Assembly: GCA_964458935.1 (NCBI GenBank)
Contig: CAYWKS010000026.1
Location: 1 to 46,305, forward strand
Reading direction: 5' to 3'
DNA: 46,305 nucleotides
From: CAYWKS01 sp964458935
GTDB lineage: Bacteria > Planctomycetota > Phycisphaerae > Phycisphaerales > Zrk34
The notes beneath the pieces were generated by a model. It saw only the letters and a program-made list of their open reading frames with translations. It had not been told where the DNA came from and did not search any database. Shown here piece after piece: positions 31,891 to 41,008 of this stretch. The translations under genes and the position numbers were made by a program. Each line of letters begins with the position of its first letter. Within the stretch, counting starts at the first letter, position 1.

Positions 31891-32600
31891 CGTTCGACTC
31901 CTGCGGCCAGGCCGAGCCGCGCGCCGCCGCCCGTGCCCGGGCTCGACGTCGGCAGCGCCACGACGCGCCGCATCGTCGGGTAGGGGTAGTCGATCGGCTC
32001 GATGCCCTCGGGCAAGGCCCGCTCGCCGAGGGTGATCTCCACGGCCCCGGGCAGGTCGCCGCCGCTCCACTGGGCCAGCCACTGGTCGCCCGACCAGTAC
32101 CGCAGCCTGATGAAACGGATGTCCGTGTCCAGCAGCGCCGCGGTCCGGGCCAGCTCGACGTCCACGGTCGGCGGGGGCACGTACCGCTGCTCAACGCGCT
32201 CGAGGCCGACGATGTATGGCTCACCGGTCGATTCATCTTCTTCGTAGCGCAGCCGGTAGATGACCAGCATGACGTCGTGCTGTGGCGTGGCGGGCGCATC
32301 GGTCGGGTCGATCACGGCCCAGACGCCGCCGCCGGGCGCGGTGGCGCAGGCGAAGCTCAGTTGTCCGGCCGCGCCGTTCAGCGCCTGACCCTGGAGGCCG
32401 GTCGTTGCACACCGAAGTTCATCGGTGATCCGCTGCATGACGAGTTGTCGTGCGGTGTGCTGCTGCATGCGATCCATGAGCCGGCGACGCGCGTCGGACG
32501 TATGGTGGTAGAACGCGAACAGCCCGCCGAACAGCAACATCGCCAGCGCGATCGCGAGGATGATCTCGACGAGCGTGAACCCGCGGGGCGAGCGGATCAA
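31887..32600 (-). CDS. gspJ: GspJ minor pseudopilin (TTG start)
   Basis: Pseudopilin of 237 residues. I place the start at TTG 32600, overlapping the gspI stop as TTGA, because it gives MIRSPRG then FTLVEIILAIALAMLLFGG, a textbook prepilin leader with Glu5. The open frame runs further upstream but only through the gspI region. GGAAGG lies about 9 bases before the TTG. The rest has family strands: RQLVMQRITDELRCATTG, DVMLVIYRLRYEEDES and FIRLRYWSGDQWLAQW. It would sit at the pseudopilus tip with GspI and GspK. The prepilin peptidase that must process it is not in this window. Confidence 0.87.
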   Translation of the reverse strand: MIRSPRGFTLVEIILAIALAMLLFGGLFAFYHHTSDARRRLMDRMQQHTARQLVMQRITDELRCATTGLQGQALNGAAGQLSFACATAPGGGVWAVIDPTDAPATPQHDVMLVIYRLRYEEDESTGEPYIVGLERVEQRYVPPPTVDVELARTAALLDTDIRFIRLRYWSGDQWLAQWSGGDLPGAVEITLGERALPEGIEPIDYPYPTMRRVVALPTSSPGTGGGARLGLAAGVER

Positions 32601-33025
32601 AGGCCACCGCCTTCCGCGCCGATCTGCTCCAGCCACCGCGTCAGCCGGCCGGCGATGCGCCCGGACCCGTCGCGAACAACGACCCGCACGCGGTCCAGCC
32701 CGGTGGTGTTCTCGTCGCCGGCGGGCGCGATGCTCAGTTGCCACGTCCAGTCGATCGGGCCGAGCCCCTCCTCGAAGTGTTCCGGTCCGGCGTCGGTACG
32801 GTCGATCAGCCCGATCTGGACTTCGCTCATGACGGTGACGGCGAGGTCGGCGCCGGTGCCGCGGCGTTCGACACGTTGCGCGGCGGCGTTGGCGGCGCTC
32901 AGGCCGCTGAGCAGCACCGCCGACGCGCCCGCGAAGATCACCATCGCCAGCACGACCTCCAGCAGCACGGCCCCCCGCCGCGCATGGGCGGCCCGCCGGG
33001 ACGACCTGGCCCACCGTCTGGACAC
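32597..33025 (-). CDS. gspI: GspI minor pseudopilin (GTG start)
   Basis: Pseudopilin of 142 residues starting at GTG 33025. AAGGAG lies 7 bases upstream, inside the end of gspH, and only 3 bases separate the two genes. The leader is long and Arg-rich (RAAHARRG), followed by AVLLEVVLAMVIFAGASAVL. Gly is at -1 and Glu at +5, but the usual Phe/Met at +1 is Ala. A short globular part follows (WTWQLSIAPAGDENTTGLDR, VRVVVRDGSG). Gene position between H and J, plus size, support GspI; sequence alone would only say type IV pilin-like. Confidence 0.83.
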   Translation of the reverse strand: MSRRWARSSRRAAHARRGAVLLEVVLAMVIFAGASAVLLSGLSAANAAAQRVERRGTGADLAVTVMSEVQIGLIDRTDAGPEHFEEGLGPIDWTWQLSIAPAGDENTTGLDRVRVVVRDGSGRIAGRLTRWLEQIGAEGGGL

Positions 33026-33028
33026 GTC

Positions 33029-33631
33029 TCACTCCTTAGCCGATGGCGGCTCGTTCGGGCTCCGCGTCGAAGTCTGGACCCGCCCGGTCATGCCGTTCAG
33101 GCTCACCACGCCGACGCGCGGGTCCGAGGCGTCCCGCGAGACCACGTCCAACTCGACGAAGTCGCTCGAGCCGTCGGGATAGAATCGCACGGCGTCGAGC
33201 GGCGCGTCGGTCGCTGCCCGATCCTCCATCGCCCCGCCGTACGTCAACGTGCGGTGTGCGCTGACGCCAACCCGCTCGCACCGCGCGACTCGCACCAGGT
33301 CATTGGGCAGGTGGCTCGCCCAGGGGCAACCGTCGTAGGGCACCAGCGTGCCGGCGGTGTCGCCATTGGCTTCATCGACCGCCACACGCGGCTGGTGGTA
33401 GACCACCAGGTCACCGGTGCCGGGCTCGACCTGAAGTTCGACGATCGTGCCGGTGGCGGCCGCATCCGCCGCCGCGTAACGCAAGGTCGCGGCCAGGTGT
33501 TCCAGGCCGGTGGACAACTGGCGCCGGCCGGCCATGCCGCCGAGCCCCGCCACCGTCACGGTCAGCAACACCGCCAGCAGCGCCACCGCGAGCAACAGCT
33601 CGACAAGCGAGAAGCCCCGGGCGGGTCGCAA
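33029..33631 (-). CDS. gspH: GspH minor pseudopilin (TTG start)
   Basis: Pseudopilin of 200 residues. The most economical start is TTG 33631, giving MRPARG then FSLVELLLAVALLAVLLTVT with Glu5. No ATG or GTG lies between the gspG stop and this leader, and upstream ATGs fall inside gspG. No strong ribosome site is seen; GAGG lies about 13 bases away. The body matches the GspH/FimT pattern: TGLEHLAATLRYAAADAAAT, TIVELQVEPGTGDLVVYHQP, AVRFYPDGSSDFVELDVV and VSLNGMTGRVQ, the usual FimT closing strand. It follows gspG by 25 bases. Confidence 0.87.
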   Translation of the reverse strand: MRPARGFSLVELLLAVALLAVLLTVTVAGLGGMAGRRQLSTGLEHLAATLRYAAADAAATGTIVELQVEPGTGDLVVYHQPRVAVDEANGDTAGTLVPYDGCPWASHLPNDLVRVARCERVGVSAHRTLTYGGAMEDRAATDAPLDAVRFYPDGSSDFVELDVVSRDASDPRVGVVSLNGMTGRVQTSTRSPNEPPSAKE

Positions 33632-33656
33632 GGTCAGGCCGCGCGCCTCGCCCGGG

Positions 33657-34124
33657 CTACAGGGCGTCTTCGTTGTCCTGGACGCTGGAGATGTCGTCAT
33701 CCGTGCCATCCTGTTCATCCGGGCCGTAAGACCAGACACGGAACGGCGCGGAGCTGTCCTCGCCGAGCCCGGTATCGAGCAGTTCATACTGGATCGGGTT
33801 GCCCCAGGGGTCGTTGGGGACCTGGCCGTCCTTGAGGTAGGGCCCGGCCCAGTTCTCCGCGTCGGCTTCCTCTTCGGGCGCTGAGACGAGCATCGTCAGA
33901 CCTTCCTCGGCCGAGGGGTAGGTCTTCATATCGGTGTAGTACAGTTCGACGGCGCTCTTGGTCTGGTCGACCATGACGCGGGCGGCCTTGCGGGTGGCGT
34001 TGGCCTGAATGCGGGTGTAACCGACCACCGCGACCGTCCCGATCACCGCGAGCAGACCGATCACGATGAGCACTTCAACGAGAGTGAAGCCCGTACGACG
34101 GCGGGCATCCTGCCTGTTGATCAT
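33657..34124 (-). CDS. gspG: GspG major pseudopilin
   Basis: Major pseudopilin of 155 residues, the main subunit of the pseudopilus that pushes cargo through the secretin. The start at 34124 has AGGAGT 4 bases upstream; a longer frame exists but lacks one. Leader MINRQDARRRTG, then FTLVEVLIVIGLLAVIGTVA with Glu5. The body is typical: IQANATRKAARVMVDQTKSA, ELYYTDMKTYPSAEEGLTML, GPYLKDGQVPNDPWGNPIQY, and a calcium-loop-like end VWSYGPDEQDGTDDDISS. An 87-base gap separates it from gspF, the longest inside the operon, so a separate promoter is possible though I see none. Confidence 0.95.
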   Translation of the reverse strand: MINRQDARRRTGFTLVEVLIVIGLLAVIGTVAVVGYTRIQANATRKAARVMVDQTKSAVELYYTDMKTYPSAEEGLTMLVSAPEEEADAENWAGPYLKDGQVPNDPWGNPIQYELLDTGLGEDSSAPFRVWSYGPDEQDGTDDDISSVQDNEDAL

Positions 34125-34211
34125 AACGACTCCTGACTGTTGCATTGCCTTACGGATCAAGCGTGTGACGTACGGGTGAGCATATCCCACAACCGGTCCC
34201 CTTGCGAGCCT

Positions 34212-35420
34212 TCACTGGGCCAGGGCCTCGGAGACCGACAGGATCGGCGCGAGCAGGCCGACGGCCACGAACCCGACCGCCGCGGCGATGAGCACGAGCA
34301 CCATCGGCGCGATGAGCGAAACCGCCTGGTCGATGCGGCGGCTGGTGCGACGTTCGATGCGGTCGGCCACCTCCACCAGCACTTCGTCGAGCCGGTTGGC
34401 TTCCTCGGCCACGGCGATCATCTCCACGACCTCGGCGGGGAACAGCCGGCTGTCGCGCAAGGGCTCGGACAGGGGCTGGCCGGCGCGGACGTTCTCGGCC
34501 GCGTCGTCGATCGCCCCGGCCAGCAGGACGCTGCCCGCGGCGCCGCGTGCGATCTCCAGCGCCTGCAGGATGGGCACGCCGTTGTTCAGCATCGTCCCGA
34601 GCACGCGGCAGAACCGCGTCACGCCCACGAGCGTGACGACCGGGCCGAACACCGGCAGGCGCCGCCGGGCGCGGTCCCACCACTGCCGGCCGCCCTCGCT
34701 GCGGATCAGCGACCACGCGACGACCCCCAGCGCGCAACCCAGCACCACCAGCAGCAGGCCGTACTGACGCAGGCCGTCGCTGAGTGAGAAGATCAACTGC
34801 GTGAGGGCGGGCGGCTGGAAGTTGGCCAGCAGCGGCTTGTACCGGGGCACGAGGAAGACCAGCAGCATGGGCACACCGAACGCGCCCAGCGCCGCGATGA
34901 ACGCCGGGTACGCCAGCGCCCCGGTCACGCGTGCGCGCAGCTCATCCTGCCGCTCGACGAACTCCGAGAGGCTCTGCAGCACGTCCTCGAGGAACCCGCC
35001 GCGCTCGCCGGCGCGGACCATGGCGCAGTGCACCTCGCTGAAAGCGCGCGGCCGCGCCGCCATCGCGTCGGCCAGCGACTGGCCCTCGGCCACGTCGTCA
35101 CGGACCTCGGCAAGCAACTGGTTGAGCGCCGGCGTGCCGCTGATCCCCGACAGCACGCTCAGCGCACGCAGCAGCGAGACGCCGGACTTGAGCAGGTCAG
35201 CCATCTGACCATAGACCATGCCCACGCGCCGGGCGGGGATGCGTGACCCGCCGAGCGATCGGCCGGGCGCCGCCTGCGGCGCGACGCGGACGGGGAACAG
35301 GTTCCGCTCATCGAGCTGCCGCAGCGCCGCCGACTCGGTCTCGGCGGTGACCACGCCCTCGGCCCGCTGGCCGTCCGGCGTCCGCGCGATGTAAGCGAAT
35401 GTGCCCATGGGTTGCGTCAC
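34212..35420 (-). CDS. gspF: GspF inner-membrane platform protein
   Basis: Polytopic protein of 402 residues that works with the ATPase GspE to polymerise the pseudopilus. The GTG start at 35420 overlaps the gspE stop (GTGA); ATG 35408 (MGTFAYIARTPDGQ) is an alternative. Two repeated T2SSF domains are visible: VYGQMADLLKSGVSLLRALS with FSEVHCAMVRAGERGGFLED, and RFCRVLGTMLNNGVPILQAL with LFPAEVVEMIAVAEEANRLD. Three membrane helices follow the usual plan (about 170-195, 220-240 and 370-395). Length and motifs are standard. Confidence 0.96.
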   Translation of the reverse strand: MTQPMGTFAYIARTPDGQRAEGVVTAETESAALRQLDERNLFPVRVAPQAAPGRSLGGSRIPARRVGMVYGQMADLLKSGVSLLRALSVLSGISGTPALNQLLAEVRDDVAEGQSLADAMAARPRAFSEVHCAMVRAGERGGFLEDVLQSLSEFVERQDELRARVTGALAYPAFIAALGAFGVPMLLVFLVPRYKPLLANFQPPALTQLIFSLSDGLRQYGLLLVVLGCALGVVAWSLIRSEGGRQWWDRARRRLPVFGPVVTLVGVTRFCRVLGTMLNNGVPILQALEIARGAAGSVLLAGAIDDAAENVRAGQPLSEPLRDSRLFPAEVVEMIAVAEEANRLDEVLVEVADRIERRTSRRIDQAVSLIAPMVLVLIAAAVGFVAVGLLAPILSVSEALAQ

Positions 35421-37090
35421 ACCTTGGTCGATCGCACGACCTCATCGGGCGTCGTCACGCCCTGCCGCACGCGTGTCCAGCCGTCCTCGCGTAAGAGGCG
35501 CAGCCCCTGGCCGCGGGCCGTCTTGGTGATCTGGCCGGCGCTGGCCCGGTCCATGATCAACTGCTGCACCGCGTCGGTGACGGTCATCAGCTCGTAGAGC
35601 CCGGTCCGGCCGAGGTACCCGGTGCGGCGGCAGGCGCGACAGCCGGCGCCGCGGGCCAACTCACCCACGCCTTGGAGGTCGAGGTCGTCGGGCAACTCCG
35701 CCGGGTCGGGCGTGTACATCGTCTTGCAGTGCGGGCAGACCGTCCGCACGAGCCGCTGCGCCATCGCGCCCATCAGCGTGCTGGACACGAGGAACGGTTC
35801 GACGCCCATGTCGACCAGCCGCGTCGCCGCCGAGCACGCGTCGTTGGTGTGCAGGGTGGAGAGCACGAGGTGGCCGGTCAGCGACGCCTGGATCGCGGCC
35901 TCGGCGGTCTCACGGTCACGGATCTCGCCGATCATCACCACGTCCGGGTCGTGGCGGAGGATCGCCCGCAGCCCGTGCGCGAAGGTCATCCCGATCTTCG
36001 GCGCGACCTGGATCTGGTTGATGCCATCCAGGTGGTACTCGACCGGGTCCTCGACGGTGAGGACCTTGATCTGGGCCCCGACGATCGCCTGCAGCGCCGC
36101 GTACAGCGTGGTGGTCTTGCCGCTGCCGGTCGGGCCGGTCACCAGCAGGATGCCGTGCGGCCGACCGATCAGTTCCCGGAAGGTGGCGAAGGTATCGTCG
36201 GCCATGCCCAGCTCGGGCAAGGTGAACAGCACCTGGGTCTTGTCGAGGATGCGCATCACCACGCCCTCGCCGAAGAGCATGGGGATCACCGAGACACGGA
36301 CGTCCACGTCCCGCCGCCCCAGCCGCAGCTTGATCCGACCGTCCTGCGGCAGACGCTTCTCGGCGATGTTCATGTTGGCCATGATCTTGATGCGGCTGAT
36401 GATCGCGGCCTGGAACCGGCGGATCTGAGGCGGCACCGGCGTTCGCTGCAACACGCCGTCCACCCGGTAACGGACGACCAGGTCGTTCTCGTACGGCTCG
36501 ATGTGGATGTCGCTGGCGCGTTCGTTGACGGCCTCGACCAGCAGTTCATTGACCAGCTTGATGACGCTGGCTTCCTGCGCCATCTCCAGCAGGTCGTCGG
36601 TGTCGTCGCTGGTGGGGCTGAGCACTTGGACGCCGTCATCGTCGCCGGCCATCTGCTCGACGGTGTCGCCGCCGACGCCGTACTGCGACTTGATCACGGC
36701 GCTGATCTGCTCTTCGGTCGCGAGCACGGGCTGAACCTGCAGCCCGGTCAGCATCCGCACCTCGTCGAAGGCGTAGAGGTCGAACGGGTCGGCGGTCGCG
36801 ACGGTGAGCGTTCCGTTGGCGCGACTGACCGGCACGAGCTTCTTGCGGTAGACCAGCCGGGCCGGCATCGACCGCAGCGTCTCGACGTCGATGTCCGTGG
36901 CGGTCAGGTCCAGCAGTGGCATCGCCAACTGCTCGCTCATGACCTTCAGCAGCACATCCTCGTCCACGTACCCCAGTTGCACCAGGGCCCGGTCGAGGCG
37001 GATCCCGCTGGTCTTCCGCAGGTCGACGGCCTCAGCCAGTTGCTCAGGCGTGATGAGGCCCTTTTCGAGAAGCAGTTCGGCAATACTCAT
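35417..37090 (-). CDS. gspE: GspE type II secretion ATPase
   Basis: Cytoplasmic hexameric ATPase of 557 residues that powers pseudopilus assembly; first gene of the T2SS operon. Start 37090 (MSIAELLLEKGLITPEQL) fits the N1E domain; longer in-frame starts add unrelated residues. Motifs: VNELLVEAVNERASDIHIEP, Walker A GPTGSGKTTT (about 317-326), Walker B VVMIGEIRDRETAEAA, His box GHLVLSTLHTNDACSAATRL, and two CxxC pairs forming the zinc site (CPHC and CRACRRTGYLGRTG). All catalytic landmarks are intact. The ribosome site is weak. The upstream control region is shared with the divergent EF-hand gene. Confidence 0.96.
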   Translation of the reverse strand: MSIAELLLEKGLITPEQLAEAVDLRKTSGIRLDRALVQLGYVDEDVLLKVMSEQLAMPLLDLTATDIDVETLRSMPARLVYRKKLVPVSRANGTLTVATADPFDLYAFDEVRMLTGLQVQPVLATEEQISAVIKSQYGVGGDTVEQMAGDDDGVQVLSPTSDDTDDLLEMAQEASVIKLVNELLVEAVNERASDIHIEPYENDLVVRYRVDGVLQRTPVPPQIRRFQAAIISRIKIMANMNIAEKRLPQDGRIKLRLGRRDVDVRVSVIPMLFGEGVVMRILDKTQVLFTLPELGMADDTFATFRELIGRPHGILLVTGPTGSGKTTTLYAALQAIVGAQIKVLTVEDPVEYHLDGINQIQVAPKIGMTFAHGLRAILRHDPDVVMIGEIRDRETAEAAIQASLTGHLVLSTLHTNDACSAATRLVDMGVEPFLVSSTLMGAMAQRLVRTVCPHCKTMYTPDPAELPDDLDLQGVGELARGAGCRACRRTGYLGRTGLYELMTVTDAVQQLIMDRASAGQITKTARGQGLRLLREDGWTRVRQGVTTPDEVVRSTKV

Positions 37091-37297
37091 GGCGTCTCGC
37101 GTAGCCAGCAGCGGCGGCCGCGGCGCACAGATCGCCGCCCGGTCCAATACTACATATTACTAAGGACGTACACGGGCCGGGGTTCGTGCAACGTGGATCG
37201 CACATTTTTCCCCGTTTCGCCGCGTTTGGCTGCACAGGTCCCCCATCCTCGGGGCTGCCGGGCTATACTTCGGCGCGAAGTGCGAGGATGCCGTGCC
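37091..37297. promoter_or_regulatory. Divergent promoter region of T2SS operon and EF-hand gene
   Basis: 207 bases between divergent starts. A TATACT box at 37265-37270 is a good -10 candidate for the plus-strand EF-hand gene, with no clear -35. An AT-rich patch at 37145-37162 (minus strand TTAGTAATATGTAGTATTG) is the best -10 candidate for the T2SS operon. Boxes are by eye only. Confidence 0.4.
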
Positions 37298-38563
37298 ATG
37301 TCGCCAAAGACCCCACGCGCTGCGGTTTTGACCCTGCCGATCGTTTGGCTGGCGTTTGTGATGCCCGCCGTGCAGGCCCAGCCCCCGTCGCCGCCCGCCG
37401 TGGGAAGCACCGACCCGCCCGATCAGCTCGGAGACGCCATTGACCCCTGGAACCCCGGCGGCCAGCGCACCGCCTTCCTCGCCGCGGCCGGGGTCGACCT
37501 GGAACTGAACGAAGCCGAGTTCGGCGCTGATGCCAACGCGCCCGCCCCGCGGCGGTTCGCCCGCAGCTTCGACCGCTGGGCGGCGCTGTCGGGGTTCGAC
37601 AAGAACACCAACGGCTCCATCGACTGGTTTGAAGCGCGGGCGTATCGCGAAGACCAGCGCCGGCGCGTCCTCGAGCACTGCGACGCCGACCGCAATCAAC
37701 GGCTAACCGGCGCCGAGCGCGACAAGGCGTTGGCGCTGCTGGGCGGCGCACGGATCAAGGGCGACCCCGACCGAGCCGCGCCGAGCCGCAAGGATGACGA
37801 CGCTGATCCGGCCGCCGCTGCATTGCACGACGAGACCGACGACGCCGGCGACGGGGCCCGCCAACCGGACTCGCGCGAGGATCGACTTGAACGCTGGCGA
37901 CAGCGGATGCTCGAACAGTTCGACGCCGACGGCGATGGCCAGCTTGATCAAGCCGAGCGCCAGGTCGCCCTGGAGACGATGCGAGCTCGGGCGCGACAGT
38001 CACCGGGCGCAGCGTTCGGTCGAGCGTTCCGCGACTGGGCACAGGTGCAGTTCGACGTCGATGGCGACGGGACGCTCAACGACGCCGAGCGGCAGACCGC
38101 CCGCGATTTCGGTCGGGCATTCCGCGAGATCGGCCGCGATTGGCGCACGTCGGGCTACGACACCGACGGCGACGGCGCGCTGTCGCGCGACGAGCGCCGG
38201 GCCATGCGCCGCGATCGCCAACAGGCATGGCTGACCCTCCGCGGGCGTATGCAGGCCTGGGCCGACCGGGATGGTGATGACACGGTCAGCGACGAGGAAC
38301 GCGACGCCTTCGCCCAACGCGTCGAGGAATCGGTCGCCCGCCGCATGGTGGGGTATGGCCGGGCGTACGACGCGGACTCCGACGGCGTGCTGGACGCCGA
38401 TGAACGCCGGGCCATGATCGAGGGGCTCGACGCCGATTACGATCGCCGCGCCGGCGTGCACGACATCGACGGCGACGGTCGGCTCGACGCCTCGGAAGCG
38501 GCCGACGTCATGGAATCCTATTGGCGTGATCTGGGGATCCTCGATCCCGATCCGGGCCCCTAG
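37298..38563 (+). CDS. Secreted protein with eight EF-hand calcium loops
   Basis: Exported protein of 421 residues. ATG 37298 has GAGGA 9 bases upstream and gives a signal peptide (LTLPIVWLAFVMPAVQA, cut before QPPSPP). I find eight EF-hand-like 12-residue loops: DKNTNGSIDWFE (about 101), DADRNQRLTGAE (129), DADGDGQLDQAE (209), DVDGDGTLNDAE (254), DTDGDGALSRDE (288), DRDGDDTVSDEE (324), DADSDGVLDADE (358) and DIDGDGRLDASE (389). The helices between them are Arg/Ala-rich. No catalytic domain is evident, so it is probably a calcium-binding surface or periplasmic protein. It diverges from the T2SS operon, which may mean joint control or that it is a cargo; both are inference. Confidence 0.87.
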   Translation: MSPKTPRAAVLTLPIVWLAFVMPAVQAQPPSPPAVGSTDPPDQLGDAIDPWNPGGQRTAFLAAAGVDLELNEAEFGADANAPAPRRFARSFDRWAALSGFDKNTNGSIDWFEARAYREDQRRRVLEHCDADRNQRLTGAERDKALALLGGARIKGDPDRAAPSRKDDDADPAAAALHDETDDAGDGARQPDSREDRLERWRQRMLEQFDADGDGQLDQAERQVALETMRARARQSPGAAFGRAFRDWAQVQFDVDGDGTLNDAERQTARDFGRAFREIGRDWRTSGYDTDGDGALSRDERRAMRRDRQQAWLTLRGRMQAWADRDGDDTVSDEERDAFAQRVEESVARRMVGYGRAYDADSDGVLDADERRAMIEGLDADYDRRAGVHDIDGDGRLDASEAADVMESYWRDLGILDPDPGP

Positions 38564-38746
38564 CAAGGTGGCCGCCGCTTCGTCAACAAACCCGGGCCAG
38601 CCGCCTCCCCGCGTCGATGGCCCTGGCGTGGCAGCGAATCGCCCTCAGGCGCCACGTCAACTCCGATGAAGCAAGTGCGCTACGCCGCGTACGGTGCGCC
38701 GATGTTCCGGGGCGGCGGTCCGCAGCTCGATGCAGCGGCAGGTCCA

Positions 38747-40951
38747 TCAGCGCTCGGGGTGGACGACGAAGCGGTGCGAGCCGGAGGCGACATGCGGTAT
38801 GACCAGCCATTCGCCCTGGCGGCCGGCTTGCACGGGCGCGTCGTTCATCCGCACCCGCGTCCCGCGCGGCGCCGGCAGCATGACCTCGGCCGTGACATTG
38901 CACGGGATCGTCACGTCGAGCGTGAAGCGCTCACCTTCCCGCTGGTCGACCGAGACGTGGATCGGGCCGCGTATCGTGGGGACCCTGGCGGCGGCGTGGG
39001 CGAGCGAGCCGGGCTGAGGCTTGATTCGGACGCGGCCGAACCCCGGCTCGAGCGGGGTCACGCCCAGCAGCCTGCGCGGGATGAGGTTGGCCGGCGCCGC
39101 GCCCCACGCGTGGTTCCAGTCCTGGTTCTTCTTGAACTGGTTGCCCCACGCCTCCATGGAAATCGTCGAGCCCTGGCGGATCATGTTCCACCAGCTCCGG
39201 TCGGACCTGGAGGTCAGCAGCGACAGCGCATAGTCGTCGGCACCGGCATCGTAGAGTCCCTCGAGCAGGTATTGCGCGCCGTAGACGCTGCACGCCATCC
39301 CGCGCGACTTGATGAACCGGACCACCGCGTCGACGCGGTCTTCGGGGACGAGGCCCAGCGCCAGCGCGAACATGCTCGAGTGCAGCGCCGCGTGATCGGA
39401 GCCCAGGCCGTCGACATAGACGCCGCGGTCGGCGTCGAACAGCTTCGCATTAAATGTCTCGCGCACCCGGCGCGCGCGGTCGGTGAAGAACCGCGCGTCG
39501 TCGGGCTGATCCAGCACCCCGGCGATGCGACCCATCAACACCATCGCGCGGTAGTGGAAGGCGTTGACGACGGTGTTGACCTCGGGCATGGCGTGTCGAT
39601 CCCGCTCGCCGCGCGGCCAGTCGACGATGTCGCGGACCTCCCCGCGGTGGATCGCCCGGAGCACCTCGCGCGGCGCGTGCTTCGTCGCGATCAGCCCGTC
39701 CGGCCGAGCCAGCGCGTGCAGCGTCTTCGCCTTCAGGTCGTCGTAGTACTTCGCAAGCGACTCGGCGTCGCCGGTGTGCATGTAGTCCGCCCACGCCATC
39801 AGCACCGAGTGCAGGATCCACTCGGTCGGCCAGGTCGGGTGCTCGATCAGGTACTCGTGCGAGTAGCGGGCCATGGTGAACTCGCGGTCCACGCTGTAAT
39901 GGCATAGCTGATTGATGTATGCGTCGGCCTCGTAGGGCTTGCGCTCCCGGTCGCCGTCGACGTAGATGCCCAGGAAACTCGTCGCCTTGATCGAATACTT
40001 GCACAGGTCCCACACGGCGTTGAGCGTGTCGTCCGAGGAATTGAACGAGCTGGCGTCGTCGTCGAACGGGTAGTGGAGCATGACCTGGGTCACGGCGTCG
40101 CGCGACAGCGGCGCGGGGCACGCGTCGATCTCGACATAGCGGAAGGGCATGACCTCGCCGATGTGCCGGGGCGGGTCGATCCCCGGGGCGTACGGCCGCA
40201 TCGATACATCGTATGTGTGCGTGCCCTGCCGGATGTCGAGCGCGAGCTTCTTGTAACGGCGGGTTCCGCCGGGCTTGCGGTTGACCCGGCCGCCGGCGGT
40301 GCGTTCCTCGCCGAGGTGGATCGCGATGGTCGCATCGCGCGGGCTGGTCAGGGTCAGCTTCAGCTTCCCGAACGCCGCCTTGCCGAAGTCGACGAACCAG
40401 TGATCGTCGTCGAGTCGGCGCACCGCAGCGGGCTTGACCTCGCTCGTCACGGGCAGGTAACGGTCATGCGGCGCGGCCCGGACGGGCGGCGGCAGATCGG
40501 CCGGCGCACCACCCTCCACCTCAGCACCGGCCGGGCTCGTTATGTTGAACCGCTGGGGCGCGGACCATCGCGGTTCGGCGCCGCCGGCAAGCGTCGTCCG
40601 CACCTTCCACCAGTAGCTGGCCCCGGGTTTGAGCGGCTTGCCGCCGTACTCAACGCTGATCGACCGCGCCGAGGCAACCTGGCCGGTATCCCACATGTCG
40701 CCGCGTTCGACGGCGAGCCACTCCGGTGAGCTGGCCACGAGGATGCGATAGCCTATCTGCCGATCGCCGCCGGTTGGCGAATTGACGATCCAGCCGAAGT
40801 CCGGGTTCGTGTCGGTGATGGTCGTCCGCTCGGGATGCGCCATCAGCTCGCACAGCAGCCCCGTCGGCTGGTTCACCGCGGCGCCGGCGAGCAACGGGCA
40901 AGCGAGCACCATCCCGGGCAACATCAGACGCGGCATCCACCGTTTCAGCAC
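38747..40951 (-). CDS. GH78 family alpha-L-rhamnosidase
   Basis: Exported glycoside hydrolase of 734 residues predicted to release terminal alpha-L-rhamnose from polysaccharides. I choose GTG 40951, which has GGAG 8 bases upstream and gives a signal peptide MLKRWMPRLMLPGMVLACPL; ATG 40936 is an alternative. Parts: an amino-terminal beta-sandwich (LMAHPERTTITDTNPDFGWI, GASYWWKVRTTL), a middle jelly-roll-like domain, the (alpha/alpha)6 catalytic domain, and a C-terminal beta domain. The catalytic signature YVDGDRERKPYEADAYI (about 330-346) holds the family's acidic residues, and GSTISMEAW (near 598) holds the second glutamate. It is shorter than many GH78 enzymes but no catalytic element is missing. 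It lies 57 bases behind the GH115 gene, probably one transcript. Confidence 0.92.
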   Translation of the reverse strand: MLKRWMPRLMLPGMVLACPLLAGAAVNQPTGLLCELMAHPERTTITDTNPDFGWIVNSPTGGDRQIGYRILVASSPEWLAVERGDMWDTGQVASARSISVEYGGKPLKPGASYWWKVRTTLAGGAEPRWSAPQRFNITSPAGAEVEGGAPADLPPPVRAAPHDRYLPVTSEVKPAAVRRLDDDHWFVDFGKAAFGKLKLTLTSPRDATIAIHLGEERTAGGRVNRKPGGTRRYKKLALDIRQGTHTYDVSMRPYAPGIDPPRHIGEVMPFRYVEIDACPAPLSRDAVTQVMLHYPFDDDASSFNSSDDTLNAVWDLCKYSIKATSFLGIYVDGDRERKPYEADAYINQLCHYSVDREFTMARYSHEYLIEHPTWPTEWILHSVLMAWADYMHTGDAESLAKYYDDLKAKTLHALARPDGLIATKHAPREVLRAIHRGEVRDIVDWPRGERDRHAMPEVNTVVNAFHYRAMVLMGRIAGVLDQPDDARFFTDRARRVRETFNAKLFDADRGVYVDGLGSDHAALHSSMFALALGLVPEDRVDAVVRFIKSRGMACSVYGAQYLLEGLYDAGADDYALSLLTSRSDRSWWNMIRQGSTISMEAWGNQFKKNQDWNHAWGAAPANLIPRRLLGVTPLEPGFGRVRIKPQPGSLAHAAARVPTIRGPIHVSVDQREGERFTLDVTIPCNVTAEVMLPAPRGTRVRMNDAPVQAGRQGEWLVIPHVASGSHRFVVHPER

Positions 40952-41008
40952 AACGTCAACTCCGGTCTCGAGCGAGACCCTGTGCAAGAGAAGTTCGCTA
41001 CACCTGCC

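Noticed and set aside
35672..37297. Long in-frame extension upstream of the EF-hand gene
   Set aside because: It runs antisense through gspE. The signal peptide and ribosome site place the true start at 37298.
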